Under the pieces are notes generated by a model that saw only the letters and a program-made list of their open reading frames with translations, was not told the origin of the DNA and ran no database searches. Source: Sphingobacterium spiritivorum ATCC 33861 (lineage in GTDB: Bacteria; Bacteroidota; Bacteroidia; Sphingobacteriales; Sphingobacteriaceae). From it: a stretch of DNA of 64,000 bases. A program made the position numbers and the translations under genes. Shown in pieces: positions 1-8,522 of the stretch. Position 1 is the first letter of the stretch; each line of letters begins with the position of its first letter. The stretch covers positions 1,762,903-1,826,902 of the forward strand of contig NZ_GL379770.1 of assembly GCF_000143765.1 (NCBI RefSeq), read 5' to 3'.

Positions 1-233
1 AATTGTTAAAAGGAAGATCGGCTCATATCATTACGACATTAGATCAACCGGGATGGTATTACCGCCTTTTCTTCGGTCGCCCCAGTGTCAATCAGTTAAA
101 GCGCTCCGTCTTACAATTTTGCGGAATCAGTCCTGTAAAAGTGACTTATGTGGGTATTGTCAAGACGTCTTCTGATGCATTAAGACACAAGTGGCTGCAA
201 AAAGTAAAAAAATTGGGTCAGCACAGAAAATAA
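1..233 (+). CDS. NAD(P)H-dependent quinone reductase / flavodoxin-fold oxidoreductase, C-terminal part
   Basis: Only the last 77 or so codons lie in the window; the reading frame is open to the left edge, so the true start is upstream. The visible segment (TTLDQPGWYYRLFFGRP, then a basic helix and FCGISPVKVTYVG) resembles the C-terminal third of the flavodoxin-like NAD(P)H:quinone oxidoreductases (KefF/MdaB/YwrO type), which use FMN for two-electron reduction of quinones. The FMN-binding N-terminus is not visible, so the assignment rests on the tail alone. The gene converges on the acyltransferase gene, with only five bases between the two stop codons. Confidence 0.6.
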   Translation, partial: LLKGRSAHIITTLDQPGWYYRLFFGRPSVNQLKRSVLQFCGISPVKVTYVGIVKTSSDALRHKWLQKVKKLGQHRK

Positions 234-238
234 AAGTG

Positions 239-1315
239 TTATTTGCGCATTTTGCGGCTTAAATATCTTCGTATGGGAATATCGTATATAATCATTGTCA
301 GGTACGCAAACAATACCAATAGTATAACACATACCGGTATGATGTAAAAAAGCTGCTCTGTACTTGGCTTGTATTGCATATAATAGTGAGCAAACACCCA
401 TATTCCCCAATAATGAGTCATATAGATCGGATAGGATATCTGTCCCGAAAAATTGCAGATCTTTCGTAAGGAAGGTGAAAGAACTGCCCCTGCGCCCAGA
501 GATACAAGTAACGGAAAATAGAAAAGCACAACCAGAGATTCTGCCAGCCAGTTCCATGATGTGAACGGCATCATAAATGGCAGTATCAGCAAAATACTAA
601 GACTTGCAAAGCCTAGTTTGGAATGTAGAATCCATTTGGAACGATGAATAAGTAAACCTGCAAGAAAGGAATAGCCAATACGTGCACCGCCTTCCCAAAA
701 ATTTCCTTTTCCCCATCCCCCGGAAAGGCCACCAGCTGTATAACTTACATAACATAAAACACCTGCAGCAACAAGGGTTAACAGTATAAGGAATGTCCGT
801 CTGATACGGGACAGAAATAAAGCATATACAATATTGGCTATATACTCCCAAAAGAGAGACCATGCCGGAGCATTCAGTCCAAACATGTTATAAACCTTAT
901 CTTTCATTACCGGAAACGGGATAAGAACCAGAGTAAAGACTATAATGAGGATCATGCGACTAGTAGAAAGAACTTCTTCCGGTCCGGTAAAAGGATCAAA
1001 GAAATAGCCTAATAAACCCAGGATGCCACCCAGAATCACTAAAGGATGCAGGCGTATAGCTCTGGAAATAAAAAACTGTTTAAGCCCCATTTGATTAATA
1101 CGATCATCATAGGCATAGCCTATTACAAAACCGGATAAGCAAAAGAAAAAATCGACAGCCAGATAGCCGTGTCCTACTATATTATCACTAAAATCGCTGT
1201 AAATCCATTCCAGGAAATGGAAGATCACAATGACCAGAGCGGCCACACCTCTAAGTCCGTCCAATATGGCGTAATGTTTTTTTGAGGTGGATAAATCTGC
1301 AGGAGAATTAAACAT
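239..1315 (-). CDS. Acyltransferase 3 family integral membrane protein
   Basis: The 358-residue protein is hydrophobic throughout, with about ten predicted membrane segments. The first shows the family hallmark LDGLRGVAALVIVIFHF near residues 19-35 (Arg in the loop, His in the helix), followed by FFFCLSGFVIGYAYDDR. Acyltransferase-3 proteins (OatA, NodX, OafA relatives) move acetyl or other acyl groups across the inner membrane onto cell-surface sugars or peptidoglycan. No SGNH esterase domain is fused, and the acceptor cannot be told from sequence. It follows the ybaK gene in the same direction after 81 bases, so co-transcription is possible. Confidence 0.85.
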   Translation of the reverse strand: MFNSPADLSTSKKHYAILDGLRGVAALVIVIFHFLEWIYSDFSDNIVGHGYLAVDFFFCLSGFVIGYAYDDRINQMGLKQFFISRAIRLHPLVILGGILGLLGYFFDPFTGPEEVLSTSRMILIIVFTLVLIPFPVMKDKVYNMFGLNAPAWSLFWEYIANIVYALFLSRIRRTFLILLTLVAAGVLCYVSYTAGGLSGGWGKGNFWEGGARIGYSFLAGLLIHRSKWILHSKLGFASLSILLILPFMMPFTSWNWLAESLVVLFYFPLLVSLGAGAVLSPSLRKICNFSGQISYPIYMTHYWGIWVFAHYYMQYKPSTEQLFYIIPVCVILLVLFAYLTMIIYDIPIRRYLSRKMRK

Positions 1316-1396
1316 AAGGTAATGATAATATCTATTTATACTTTATAATGATGGTTTTATTTTGCTGATAATATGGCTTTGTATAAATACTTGCAG

Positions 1397-1867
1397 CTAT
1401 ATCAATTCAGCATATCGGGCATTCGTAACCTTTACCAGATCCTGCGGGCTCAGGATAATCTGCAATCCCCTTTTCCCGGCACTGATACTAATGGAAGTCT
1501 GCTCCCGGACAGATTGTTCTATGTAAGTCGGAAATGCTTTTTTCATTCCGATAGGCGAACAGCCTCCCCGTATATATCCGGTCAGTGTCTGTATATTTTT
1601 TACAGGAATCATTTCGCAATTCTTATTACCGGAAGCCTTCGCTATTTTCTTAAGATCAAGTTGTGTATCTCCCGGAATTACCGCGACCAAGTATCCTCCG
1701 GTATTCCCTTTTAAAACTAAGGTTTTATATAATGATTTAGGATCGAGACCCAATGATTCTGCGACATGACCAGCACTTAAATCGTCTTCGTCAACATCAT
1801 ATTCCCGTAGTTCATAATTGACCTTAAGCTGATCCAGCATCCGGACAGCATTGGTTTTATTTGACAT
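1397..1867 (-). CDS. ybaK: YbaK/EbsC family Cys-tRNA(Pro) deacylase
   Basis: The 156-residue single-domain protein matches the YbaK/aminoacyl-tRNA deacylase fold over its full length. Family features include SLYKTLVLKGN near residues 45-55 (the conserved lysine) and the glycine-rich GGCSPIGMKK near residues 101-110. YbaK hydrolyses Cys-tRNA(Pro) misacylated by prolyl-tRNA synthetase and acts in trans in the cytoplasm. The length is normal for the family. There is no functional link to its neighbours. Confidence 0.9.
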   Translation of the reverse strand: MSNKTNAVRMLDQLKVNYELREYDVDEDDLSAGHVAESLGLDPKSLYKTLVLKGNTGGYLVAVIPGDTQLDLKKIAKASGNKNCEMIPVKNIQTLTGYIRGGCSPIGMKKAFPTYIEQSVREQTSISISAGKRGLQIILSPQDLVKVTNARYAELI

Positions 1868-2102
1868 GTGTGCTCCTTATTTTCCGGACGTGAAGATAAT
1901 AATTTTAACAGAAAGTCAACCTTTCATAAAGAAATGCTTTTGTATCATTCTTTATATAATAGTAATCTGCATTATATCTTATACTGAAAAATGCAGGCTT
2001 TTAACCTCAACAATCGGTCAGTTATGCGGATGTGTTGATGGTTTTCATCTGGCGATGAAGATAATCAGGTAAAAAATCAGAGATAGAATTAAGGAATAGC
2101 AA

Positions 2103-2125
2103 CCCCCTGATCCGCGATCAGGGGG
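2103..2125 (-). terminator. Rho-independent terminator for the aldolase gene
   Basis: A perfect 10-bp inverted repeat (CCCCCTGATC / GATCAGGGGG) with a three-base CGC loop lies 33 bases past the aldolase stop codon. On the minus strand it is followed by a moderately T-rich stretch. Confidence 0.75.
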
Positions 2126-2158
2126 GGAACTTCATACTTAAGTAAACTAACTATTTAC

Positions 2159-3232
2159 TTAAGCTATCGTAATATCCTTAGACAGATATACATCCTGTAT
2201 CGCATGCAGAAGCTGTACACCTTCTTTCATTGGTCTTTGAAAGGCTTTTCTACCGGATATCAATCCGGTTCCTCCGGCTCTTTTATTGATAACTGCGGTT
2301 TTGACTGCATCCGGAAAATCATTTTTACCCGATGCACCTCCTGAATTGATAAGTCCTGCACGACCGGAGAAGCAATTCAATACCTGATAGCGGCAAAGAT
2401 CAATAGGATGATCTGAAGCCAGTTCTGTATACATGCGTTCGTCGAGCTTGCCATAGCTGCTGCTGCCCATATTGAGCGCCTGATAACCTCCGTTTAATTC
2501 AGGTAATTTTTGTTTAATGATATCTGCCTGTATCGTTACTCCCAGATGATTGGCCTGCCCCGTCAGATCTGCCGAAAGATGATAATCCTTGCCTCCTGTC
2601 TTGAAAGCATCATTGCGAAGATAGCACCAAAGAATGGTTGCCATACCTAGACGATGAGCTTCCTCAAACGCTTTTGCAACTTCCACAATCTGTCTTCCTG
2701 AATCATCTGATCCGAAATATATTGTTGCTCCTACTGCAGCCGCTCCAAGATTCCAGGCTTCGCGAACGGTTCCATAGAGGATTTGCTCGCTTTTGTTGGG
2801 GTAAGTCAATAACTCATTATGATTTATCTTGACAATAAAAGGGATCTTATGTGCGTATCGGCGTGCAACGGAACCTAATACACCAAACGTAGTGGCAACG
2901 GCATTACAGCCTCCTTCTATTGCCAGCTTTACAATATTCTCAGGATCAAAATATAAAGGATTTGCAGCAAAGGATGCACCGGCACTGTGTTCTATCCCCT
3001 GATCAATGGGTAATATGGATAAATATCCGGTATTTGCGAGACGCCCATATCCAAAAAGCTGTCCCAGACTACGGATAGTCTGCGGATTACGGTCAGAAAT
3101 ACCATATACCTGATCGATAAAATCAGGCGATGGGAGATGAAGTATGTCTCTGGCAACAGCTTTACTCTCATAACGGAGTAATTCATCAGCTTCATTGCCC
3201 AGGTAAGTAGTGATTTGATCAATTATAGCCAT
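2159..3232 (-). CDS. fbaB: Class I fructose-bisphosphate aldolase, DhnA/FbaB type
   Basis: This is a glycolytic/gluconeogenic aldolase that uses a lysine Schiff base (no metal) to split fructose-1,6-bisphosphate. Family motifs include [12 protein letters not shown] near the N-terminal third, [13 protein letters not shown], and the phosphate-binding glycine loop [10 protein letters not shown] chose the internal ATG at 3232 (MAIIDQI) rather than the upstream ATG at 3268: it is preceded by an A-rich AAAAGAAAATATT leader typical of Bacteroidetes, and the extra 12 residues look unlike the family. The predicted length is 357 residues. It is monocistronic, with a strong terminator downstream. Confidence 0.93.
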   Translation of the reverse strand: MAIIDQITTYLGNEADELLRYESKAVARDILHLPSPDFIDQVYGISDRNPQTIRSLGQLFGYGRLANTGYLSILPIDQGIEHSAGASFAANPLYFDPENIVKLAIEGGCNAVATTFGVLGSVARRYAHKIPFIVKINHNELLTYPNKSEQILYGTVREAWNLGAAAVGATIYFGSDDSGRQIVEVAKAFEEAHRLGMATILWCYLRNDAFKTGGKDYHLSADLTGQANHLGVTIQADIIKQKLPELNGGYQALNMGSSSYGKLDERMYTELASDHPIDLCRYQVLNCFSGRAGLINSGGASGKNDFPDAVKTAVINKRAGGTGLISGRKAFQRPMKEGVQLLHAIQDVYLSKDITIA

Positions 3233-3528
3233 AATATTTTCTTTTATGTTAAAACTATTGGAATACATAAATGTTTGTTGCTTTTTATGTCCTCTTCACC
3301 GTTAACGGAAATGTAAATTTCTCCTATCTGATTGAACATTCCACATATTCTGAAAAACGACATATTTAATTATAACAAACTATTTTTTAGCAATTTACAG
3401 CTTTAAAAATTTATATAAACATAAATTTTTAAATAAATCTGTAGCTTTTCGATTCTTCAATTCGTTTATAATCCAGAAGAGAAAGAATAACTGAATTTCG
3501 GTAAACGGAAATCTAAACTTTAGAAAAC

Positions 3529-4254
3529 ATGAAAAAACATACATTTTATCTAATGATCTGCTTTGTATTAAGTAGCTTTTTACTTAGCAGCTGTCTGAAA
3601 GACGATGACAACAATTATATTGACATTCCTGCAGGCGGACTTACCATGATCAATGGATTTTCGGATGCTCAGGGCATTGTTTATTATGCGGATCAGCGTG
3701 CTGTCCAGAATCCGTATTTTCCATTAATGTATAAGGGGTATGACTGGGTAGGCCTATTCACTGGAAACCGGAATATTATTGTAAAAGGAACTCAGGATCC
3801 TAAAACACTGGTAGATACCACATTTGCAGTGAAAGACAGTGTTTATTATTCCTCCTTTACTTTTGGTAATAAGGATAAAGCAAAACACTTTATTACAGAA
3901 GATAAAAAAATGAGCATTACATCAGGAACGGAAAAGCAGACCGGTCTTCGCTTCTTCAATTTAGCAGATATGCCTGGAAAAGTTTCTTTGCAGATCGGTG
4001 ATGCGGCTTTGAATGATAAATTTAAAGACAGAGCTACTGAAACTCAGACCACAGCTACTGCTAATCAGATCTTTTTGCCTCAGGCTAGCGGTACTTTCAA
4101 ATTATCCGTAAAAGATGAATCAGGCACCGTACTGGTAAGCAGAGATGGAATAAAATTAGATCCGGACAATTATTATTCTATTATTCTTGTCGGTAAGAAG
4201 GATAATACCAACACCCCATTATATATTGGCGTGGTAAAGCAAGCTGTAAATTAG
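3529..4254 (+). CDS. DUF4397-like lipoprotein of unknown function
   Basis: The protein begins with a lipoprotein signal peptide; the lipobox LLSSC places the lipidated cysteine at residue 22, followed by LKDDDNN. The mature part (about 220 residues) is a beta-rich domain with LTMINGFSDAQGI near its start and YYSIILVGK near its end. This is typical of DUF4397-type periplasmic or surface lipoproteins of Bacteroidetes, which have no assigned biochemical role. It stands alone between the aldolase and ABC-F genes and has its own terminator. Confidence 0.7.
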   Translation: MKKHTFYLMICFVLSSFLLSSCLKDDDNNYIDIPAGGLTMINGFSDAQGIVYYADQRAVQNPYFPLMYKGYDWVGLFTGNRNIIVKGTQDPKTLVDTTFAVKDSVYYSSFTFGNKDKAKHFITEDKKMSITSGTEKQTGLRFFNLADMPGKVSLQIGDAALNDKFKDRATETQTTATANQIFLPQASGTFKLSVKDESGTVLVSRDGIKLDPDNYYSIILVGKKDNTNTPLYIGVVKQAVN

Positions 4255-4280
4255 CATAATTTTTTCCTTTATATACATAG

Positions 4281-4325
4281 AAGGCCGGTTGAACAGCAGA
4301 TGTTTAATACGGCCTTTTTATTTTA
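4281..4325 (+). terminator. Rho-independent terminator after the DUF4397-like gene
   Basis: A 7-bp stem AAGGCCG / CGGCCTT (4281-4287 with 4310-4316) is followed directly by a T-run (TTTTTATTTT). Confidence 0.7.
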
Positions 4326-4362
4326 CAAAATTCTGCGTTAGCATTTATTTAAGAAAATTTTC

Positions 4363-4370
4363 TACCTTTG
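4363..4370 (+). promoter_or_regulatory. Bacteroidetes -7 promoter element (TACCTTTG) for the ABC-F gene
   Basis: TACCTTTG matches the TAnnTTTG consensus exactly and lies about 115 bases upstream of the ABC-F start codon. I see no good -33 TTTG at the usual spacing. Confidence 0.55.
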
Positions 4371-4394
4371 CAACAGTAACCCAAAGCAGTATAT

Positions 4395-4451
4395 ATGTAA
4401 TATCAAATTTCTTTTAATAGCATTAACAGGGATCTGAACTTCTCAAGTCAG
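4395..4451 (+). promoter_or_regulatory. Leader of the ABC-F gene with a start-stop mini-ORF and a hairpin
   Basis: The leader contains ATG-TAA at 4395-4400, a start codon followed at once by a stop. It also contains a short hairpin CTGaACTT / CTC / AAGTCAG at 4434-4451 and then a T-rich stretch before the start codon. Antibiotic-responsive ABC-F genes in other phyla often have attenuating leaders; whether this one works that way is inference. Confidence 0.3.
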
Positions 4452-4485
4452 CTCATTTATTGTTTAATTTTTAAAGAAATTACTG

Positions 4486-6072
4486 ATGATTAGTTTACAA
4501 CAAATTACATATATACACCCGAATAAGGAGCTCTTATTCGATCAGATTTCACTCCATATACAACAGCAGCATAAAATTGCACTTATTGGTAACAACGGTG
4601 TGGGCAAGTCTACGCTTCTCAAACTTATTGCAGGTAAGATTCAACCTTCTTCCGGGCAGATTCATTTAGACGCAAAATGCTATGATGTGCCGCAGCACTA
4701 CGGACAATATAATACAAGTACTGTGGCTGAAGCGCTGGGCATAAGCGCTAAACTGAAGGCTTTTTATGAAATACTGGATGGACGGATGACAGATGAACAA
4801 CTGCAGATACTGGATGATGACTGGAGTATTGAAGAACGTTGCCAGAAAGCTTTTCACTATTGGGGAATCGAAAATATCGATCTCCAGCAGTCTATGAGCC
4901 GGCTGAGCGGTGGACAGAAGACTAAAGTATTCTTATCCGGTGTAATGATTCATGAACCGGATGTGGTATTGATGGATGAACCCAGTAATCATCTGGATCG
5001 TACAGGCAGAGCGAAGCTGTATGAGTTTATTACACAGACCAATCTGACATTGCTTATCGTAAGTCATGACCGGCAGTTACTGAATCTGCTGAATACTGTT
5101 TACGAGCTCAGCCCTAAAGGAATCCGAATATACGGTGGCAATTATGACCATTATGTAGAGCAAAAGAAGATTGAGTCAGAAGCACTGGAACAAGATATCA
5201 GAAGTAAGGAAAAAGCATTGCGTAAGGCTAAGGAGGTGGAACGGGAAACAATGGAAAGACAACAAAAGCTGGATGCCCGGGGTAAAAAGAAACAGGAGAA
5301 AGCAGGTCTTCCAACCATTGTGATGAATACGCTGCGCAACAGTGCTGAGCGAAGCACGGCCAAAATTAAGGATGTTCACGCTGAAAAATTAGGCCATATC
5401 ACAAATGATCTGGATATGTTACGCAAAGAAGTCTCAGATACGGACAGAATGAAATTTGGATTTGATCAGTCCTCCTTACATAAAGGAAAAGTGTTAGTAG
5501 ATGCTAAAGACATCAATTATGCTTATGCTCATTCAGCTATATGGAACGAGAATGTGTCTTTTAAAATTTTCAGTGGCGACAGGTACGCTATAAAAGGTGC
5601 AAACGGTTCCGGTAAAACTACATTGATCAATATGATACTGGGCAATTTGTCGCCGAGTAACGGAACTTTGTTCAGTGCGATCCGGCATGCTGTATATATC
5701 GATCAGGATTATTCTCTGATCGATAGTGATCTGACAGTATTTGAACAGGCATCACACTTCAATTCTTCAGCTTTACAGGAGCATGAAATAAAGATCCGTC
5801 TGGTTCGGTTTCTTTTCGACAGAGATACATGGGATAAGCCTTGTATGGCATTGAGCGGCGGAGAAAAAATGAGACTGATGCTATGCTGTCTTACAATAAG
5901 CAATCAGGCCCCTGACATTATTATTCTTGATGAACCGACAAATAATCTGGATATTCAGAATATGGAAATTCTAACCTCTGCTATAAATGATTACAAAGGT
6001 ACTTTACTCGCTATATCGCATGATGAGTACTTTTTGGATCAAATACATATAGAGCAGACGATACAGTTATAA
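4486..6072 (+). CDS. ABC-F family ATPase (ribosome-associated, no membrane domain)
   Basis: This is a soluble protein with two ATP-binding cassettes in one chain. Cassette 1 has Walker A GNNGVGKST (35-43), signature LSGGQ (140-144) and Walker B VVLMDEPSNHLD (160-171). Cassette 2 has GANGSGKTT (371-379), LSGGE (456-460) and IIILDEPTNNLD (478-489). They are separated by a charged coiled-coil linker (about 225-320), the P-site tRNA interaction motif of ABC-F proteins. It has no membrane segments. ABC-F proteins act on the ribosome as translation factors or antibiotic-resistance (target-protection) factors. The 115-base leader hints at the second type, but sequence alone cannot separate these roles. 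Confidence 0.9.
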   Translation: MISLQQITYIHPNKELLFDQISLHIQQQHKIALIGNNGVGKSTLLKLIAGKIQPSSGQIHLDAKCYDVPQHYGQYNTSTVAEALGISAKLKAFYEILDGRMTDEQLQILDDDWSIEERCQKAFHYWGIENIDLQQSMSRLSGGQKTKVFLSGVMIHEPDVVLMDEPSNHLDRTGRAKLYEFITQTNLTLLIVSHDRQLLNLLNTVYELSPKGIRIYGGNYDHYVEQKKIESEALEQDIRSKEKALRKAKEVERETMERQQKLDARGKKKQEKAGLPTIVMNTLRNSAERSTAKIKDVHAEKLGHITNDLDMLRKEVSDTDRMKFGFDQSSLHKGKVLVDAKDINYAYAHSAIWNENVSFKIFSGDRYAIKGANGSGKTTLINMILGNLSPSNGTLFSAIRHAVYIDQDYSLIDSDLTVFEQASHFNSSALQEHEIKIRLVRFLFDRDTWDKPCMALSGGEKMRLMLCCLTISNQAPDIIILDEPTNNLDIQNMEILTSAINDYKGTLLAISHDEYFLDQIHIEQTIQL

Positions 6073-6095
6073 CAGATCCTTTGGGCTTTTACAGC

Positions 6096-6128
6096 AGTCA
6101 GGTCCGGATTTAAAATCCGGACCTGACT
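6096..6128. terminator. Bidirectional terminator between convergent genes
   Basis: A perfect 13-14-bp inverted repeat (GTCAGGTCCGGAT 6097-6109 with ATCCGGACCTGAC 6115-6127) sits between the convergent ABC-F and cytochrome genes. Confidence 0.8.
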
Positions 6129-6188
6129 ATTATACATTATACAGGCTATTACTGTGTATTCTTTAACACAAAATCAGACTAACTCATT

Positions 6189-7628
6189 TTATTGATATCT
6201 GGTTGTATCTGTTGCCAAAAATGGCAGTTGATAGTTTCCGGTATCGACATTTGATTTTGATAAGGTTTGCCGAACTTTATCTATACCTCCAGGTGTTACC
6301 CCTGTCTGATAAACATATACCTGTTCCAACCTGGGTATATTCTGCAGATAAGATAGTCCTTCATCAGATACTTTTGTTTTATATAAATTTATGTAATATA
6401 GATTCTTATGTCCTTTCAGATATTTTAATCCTTCATTTGTAATGGCGGTATGTTCCAGATGAAGTTTCATGAGTACAGGTAGTTTTGCGATCTCTGACAA
6501 GGCTTTGTCGGAAATTGCAGTATGCCCCAGTTTTAACTGGACAATATTATCTTTCATCTTTAACAGATCCTGCATATCGGCATCTGAAAACTCCGGATAA
6601 TTGATTGCGTTGACCATGACATAGTTATTGTCTGCGGATAAAGGAATTACTTTTATGCCTTTTAGCTGTAATTGCTGTATAGCATCTTCGGGTAGTGACG
6701 GCGCATCAGGCAATGCAGCATATGCTGATTTGGAAGACGAGTCTCCTTCTTCCAGACTCTTTAATATTGCTGCAATTTTATCATTCTGTTTGAGGTCTTT
6801 TGTTTTCTTTTCAAAATCTGCTCCCTGCTCTATCCACCAGCCAATAAGTTGTATTTGCTCGGCACTGATGGGAGTTCTGCCTTTTGGTGGCATACGTCCT
6901 TCGTGACCTTCCGGCAGAATAAGACGGGCATACAATTCACTTTTATCCGGTTTTCCGGCTACCAATACAGATCCTTCCTCCCCTCCTTTTAATATGCTTT
7001 CCCGATTGTGCAGGGCCAGACCACCCTCCTTTTTTTTGTCTCCGTGACAGCTTTGACAGCGTTGCTGAAGAATAGGCTGGATTATGGCATCATAGACAGG
7101 TGCCTCCTGAACATTTTCAAGCAGCATCAGTTTTTCTTCCCCGGCCTGAATCCCTGCAATTTTCTTGATTGCCGAAGGAAGGGCATCTTTCATATATCCT
7201 TTTCCATGTGTAAGTGTTCCTCCAAAATGGCCTGTAGCTCCTAATAAAGCTACGACGGTTACCAGAAAGAAAAACCGATATTTTACCAGTTTCGCCCACA
7301 GCCCCGTATCTGTATGAGCTGATTTGTATAGTGTATATGTCCAGAAACTCAAGACAGCCACGGCAATCCCCAACCACTGATGAAAACTCAAGACCGAAGT
7401 ATCGTATCCACCGTCAAGTGACAACAGATAGCCTGTTATGCAGGTTAGAATAGCGGCTCCGGCTCCGAAAAGTAGGGAGAACGGAATTGCTGAAGACAAA
7501 TAGCGGTAGCGCTCAAAGCGTGCAAATACAGCAAATATAAAGGCCAGCAACAGCATGCCGATAGGTAAATGAACCAATACAGGATGCCAGCGACCTGTGA
7601 AACTAAGTAATTCTTCTATAAAGATCAT
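6189..7628 (-). CDS. DUF2231 membrane domain - planctomycete-type cytochrome (PSCyt1) - leucine-rich repeat protein
   Basis: It has a three-part architecture. Residues 1-145 carry four membrane helices of the DUF2231 type (HPVLVHLPIGM at 15-25). A c-type cytochrome domain follows with one heme motif CQSCH (191-195) and the planctomycete-cytochrome signature RMPPKGRTPIS. A C-terminal leucine-rich repeat array (about 360-460) has repeats such as LKLGHTAISDKALSEI and LHLEHTAITNEGLKYL. It is probably anchored in the inner membrane with the heme and LRR parts in the periplasm. It is the last gene of the operon, and its ATG overlaps the upstream stop by one base (TAATG). Substrate and electron partner are unknown. 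Confidence 0.85.
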   Translation of the reverse strand: MIFIEELLSFTGRWHPVLVHLPIGMLLLAFIFAVFARFERYRYLSSAIPFSLLFGAGAAILTCITGYLLSLDGGYDTSVLSFHQWLGIAVAVLSFWTYTLYKSAHTDTGLWAKLVKYRFFFLVTVVALLGATGHFGGTLTHGKGYMKDALPSAIKKIAGIQAGEEKLMLLENVQEAPVYDAIIQPILQQRCQSCHGDKKKEGGLALHNRESILKGGEEGSVLVAGKPDKSELYARLILPEGHEGRMPPKGRTPISAEQIQLIGWWIEQGADFEKKTKDLKQNDKIAAILKSLEEGDSSSKSAYAALPDAPSLPEDAIQQLQLKGIKVIPLSADNNYVMVNAINYPEFSDADMQDLLKMKDNIVQLKLGHTAISDKALSEIAKLPVLMKLHLEHTAITNEGLKYLKGHKNLYYINLYKTKVSDEGLSYLQNIPRLEQVYVYQTGVTPGGIDKVRQTLSKSNVDTGNYQLPFLATDTTRYQ

Positions 7629-8512
7629 TATTGTTGGTATCGGGACTTCAATAGGTTAAGCATATATACATTCACACTCCACTGATCTGCGACTGGTTGT
7701 TGGGTATAGGGCAATGTTGGTAAATATCCGGAAGGTCCAAATTCAGTTGTGATTGTCAGCTGATTTTTTCCTGCTTCTTTACGCAAGCGGACCACTTCAT
7801 CCCACCAGGTCAGATGTTGATCTACTGTACTTTTCCATTCGGGAGCAGCCGGATCATTGACCTGAGGCGCTTGCGGCTGGCCTATACGGGCATGAATATG
7901 TCCGGTACGGGCGAGTGCCATTGCAACTGTTTCGGTCTGATCGCTTAAGAGTGATTCATGAACATTACACCAGTGAGAGATATCGAGTGTAAGCTGTAAT
8001 TGTGGAATCTGTTCTAAGAACTGTCTTGTTATATGTGCAGCAAAACTAAATCTGCCCCTATGAGTTTCGTGCATAACCGGAATATTATATTTTTTACTGA
8101 TAACATCTGCAGCTTCGATCAGTTTTTTATTCTGCTCAAATGTGAAGTAATCTTTTCCTGTATGGCAATTGACAAAATCCGGTTTCAGCTGCACAGCCAT
8201 TTCCACATTTTTCACATAGCTGTCGTAGTATTGTTCGAAAGTTGCACCTCCGCCCCCGCTTAAGAAAGCGTAGGCCAGATTATATTTTCGGAATGCATCA
8301 AACATTTGCTTTTGTTCCTCTTTGCTTCCCGGAACCCAGACTTCCAGACCATCGTATCCGGCTTTTTTGACTTGTTCACAATAGCTGTCCCAGGATTGAT
8401 TCATGCCCCAGTTTGTTGCATAAAAACGAATTTTAAATGTTGCTGAAGCCTGCAAATGCTGCATTGCTAATAAAGCCAGAATAGCTGTAATTAATAGTTT
8501 TATTTTCCCCAT
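7628..8512 (-). CDS. Exported sugar phosphate isomerase/epimerase-like TIM-barrel protein
   Basis: This is a 294-residue protein with an N-terminal signal peptide (hydrophobic LLITAILALLAMQHLQA, predicted cleavage near residues 22-24). It is followed by an AP-endonuclease-2/xylose-isomerase-like TIM barrel: WDSYCEQVKKAGYDGLEVW near the start, then candidate metal-ligand motifs HETHRGRF, DISHWCNVHE and HIHARIG. Most relatives are cytoplasmic sugar isomerases; an exported one suggests action on a periplasmic sugar or ketosugar. It sits between a DUF1501 gene (10 bases upstream) and the cytochrome-LRR gene (1-base overlap), so all three are likely translated together. Confidence 0.82.
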   Translation of the reverse strand: MGKIKLLITAILALLAMQHLQASATFKIRFYATNWGMNQSWDSYCEQVKKAGYDGLEVWVPGSKEEQKQMFDAFRKYNLAYAFLSGGGGATFEQYYDSYVKNVEMAVQLKPDFVNCHTGKDYFTFEQNKKLIEAADVISKKYNIPVMHETHRGRFSFAAHITRQFLEQIPQLQLTLDISHWCNVHESLLSDQTETVAMALARTGHIHARIGQPQAPQVNDPAAPEWKSTVDQHLTWWDEVVRLRKEAGKNQLTITTEFGPSGYLPTLPYTQQPVADQWSVNVYMLNLLKSRYQQ

Positions 8513-8522
8513 AATCTATTGG

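Noticed and set aside
1373..1714. Long plus-strand frame across ybaK (and similar antisense frames over most large genes)
   Set aside because: These lie opposite genes with clear family motifs and have no motif or start context of their own.
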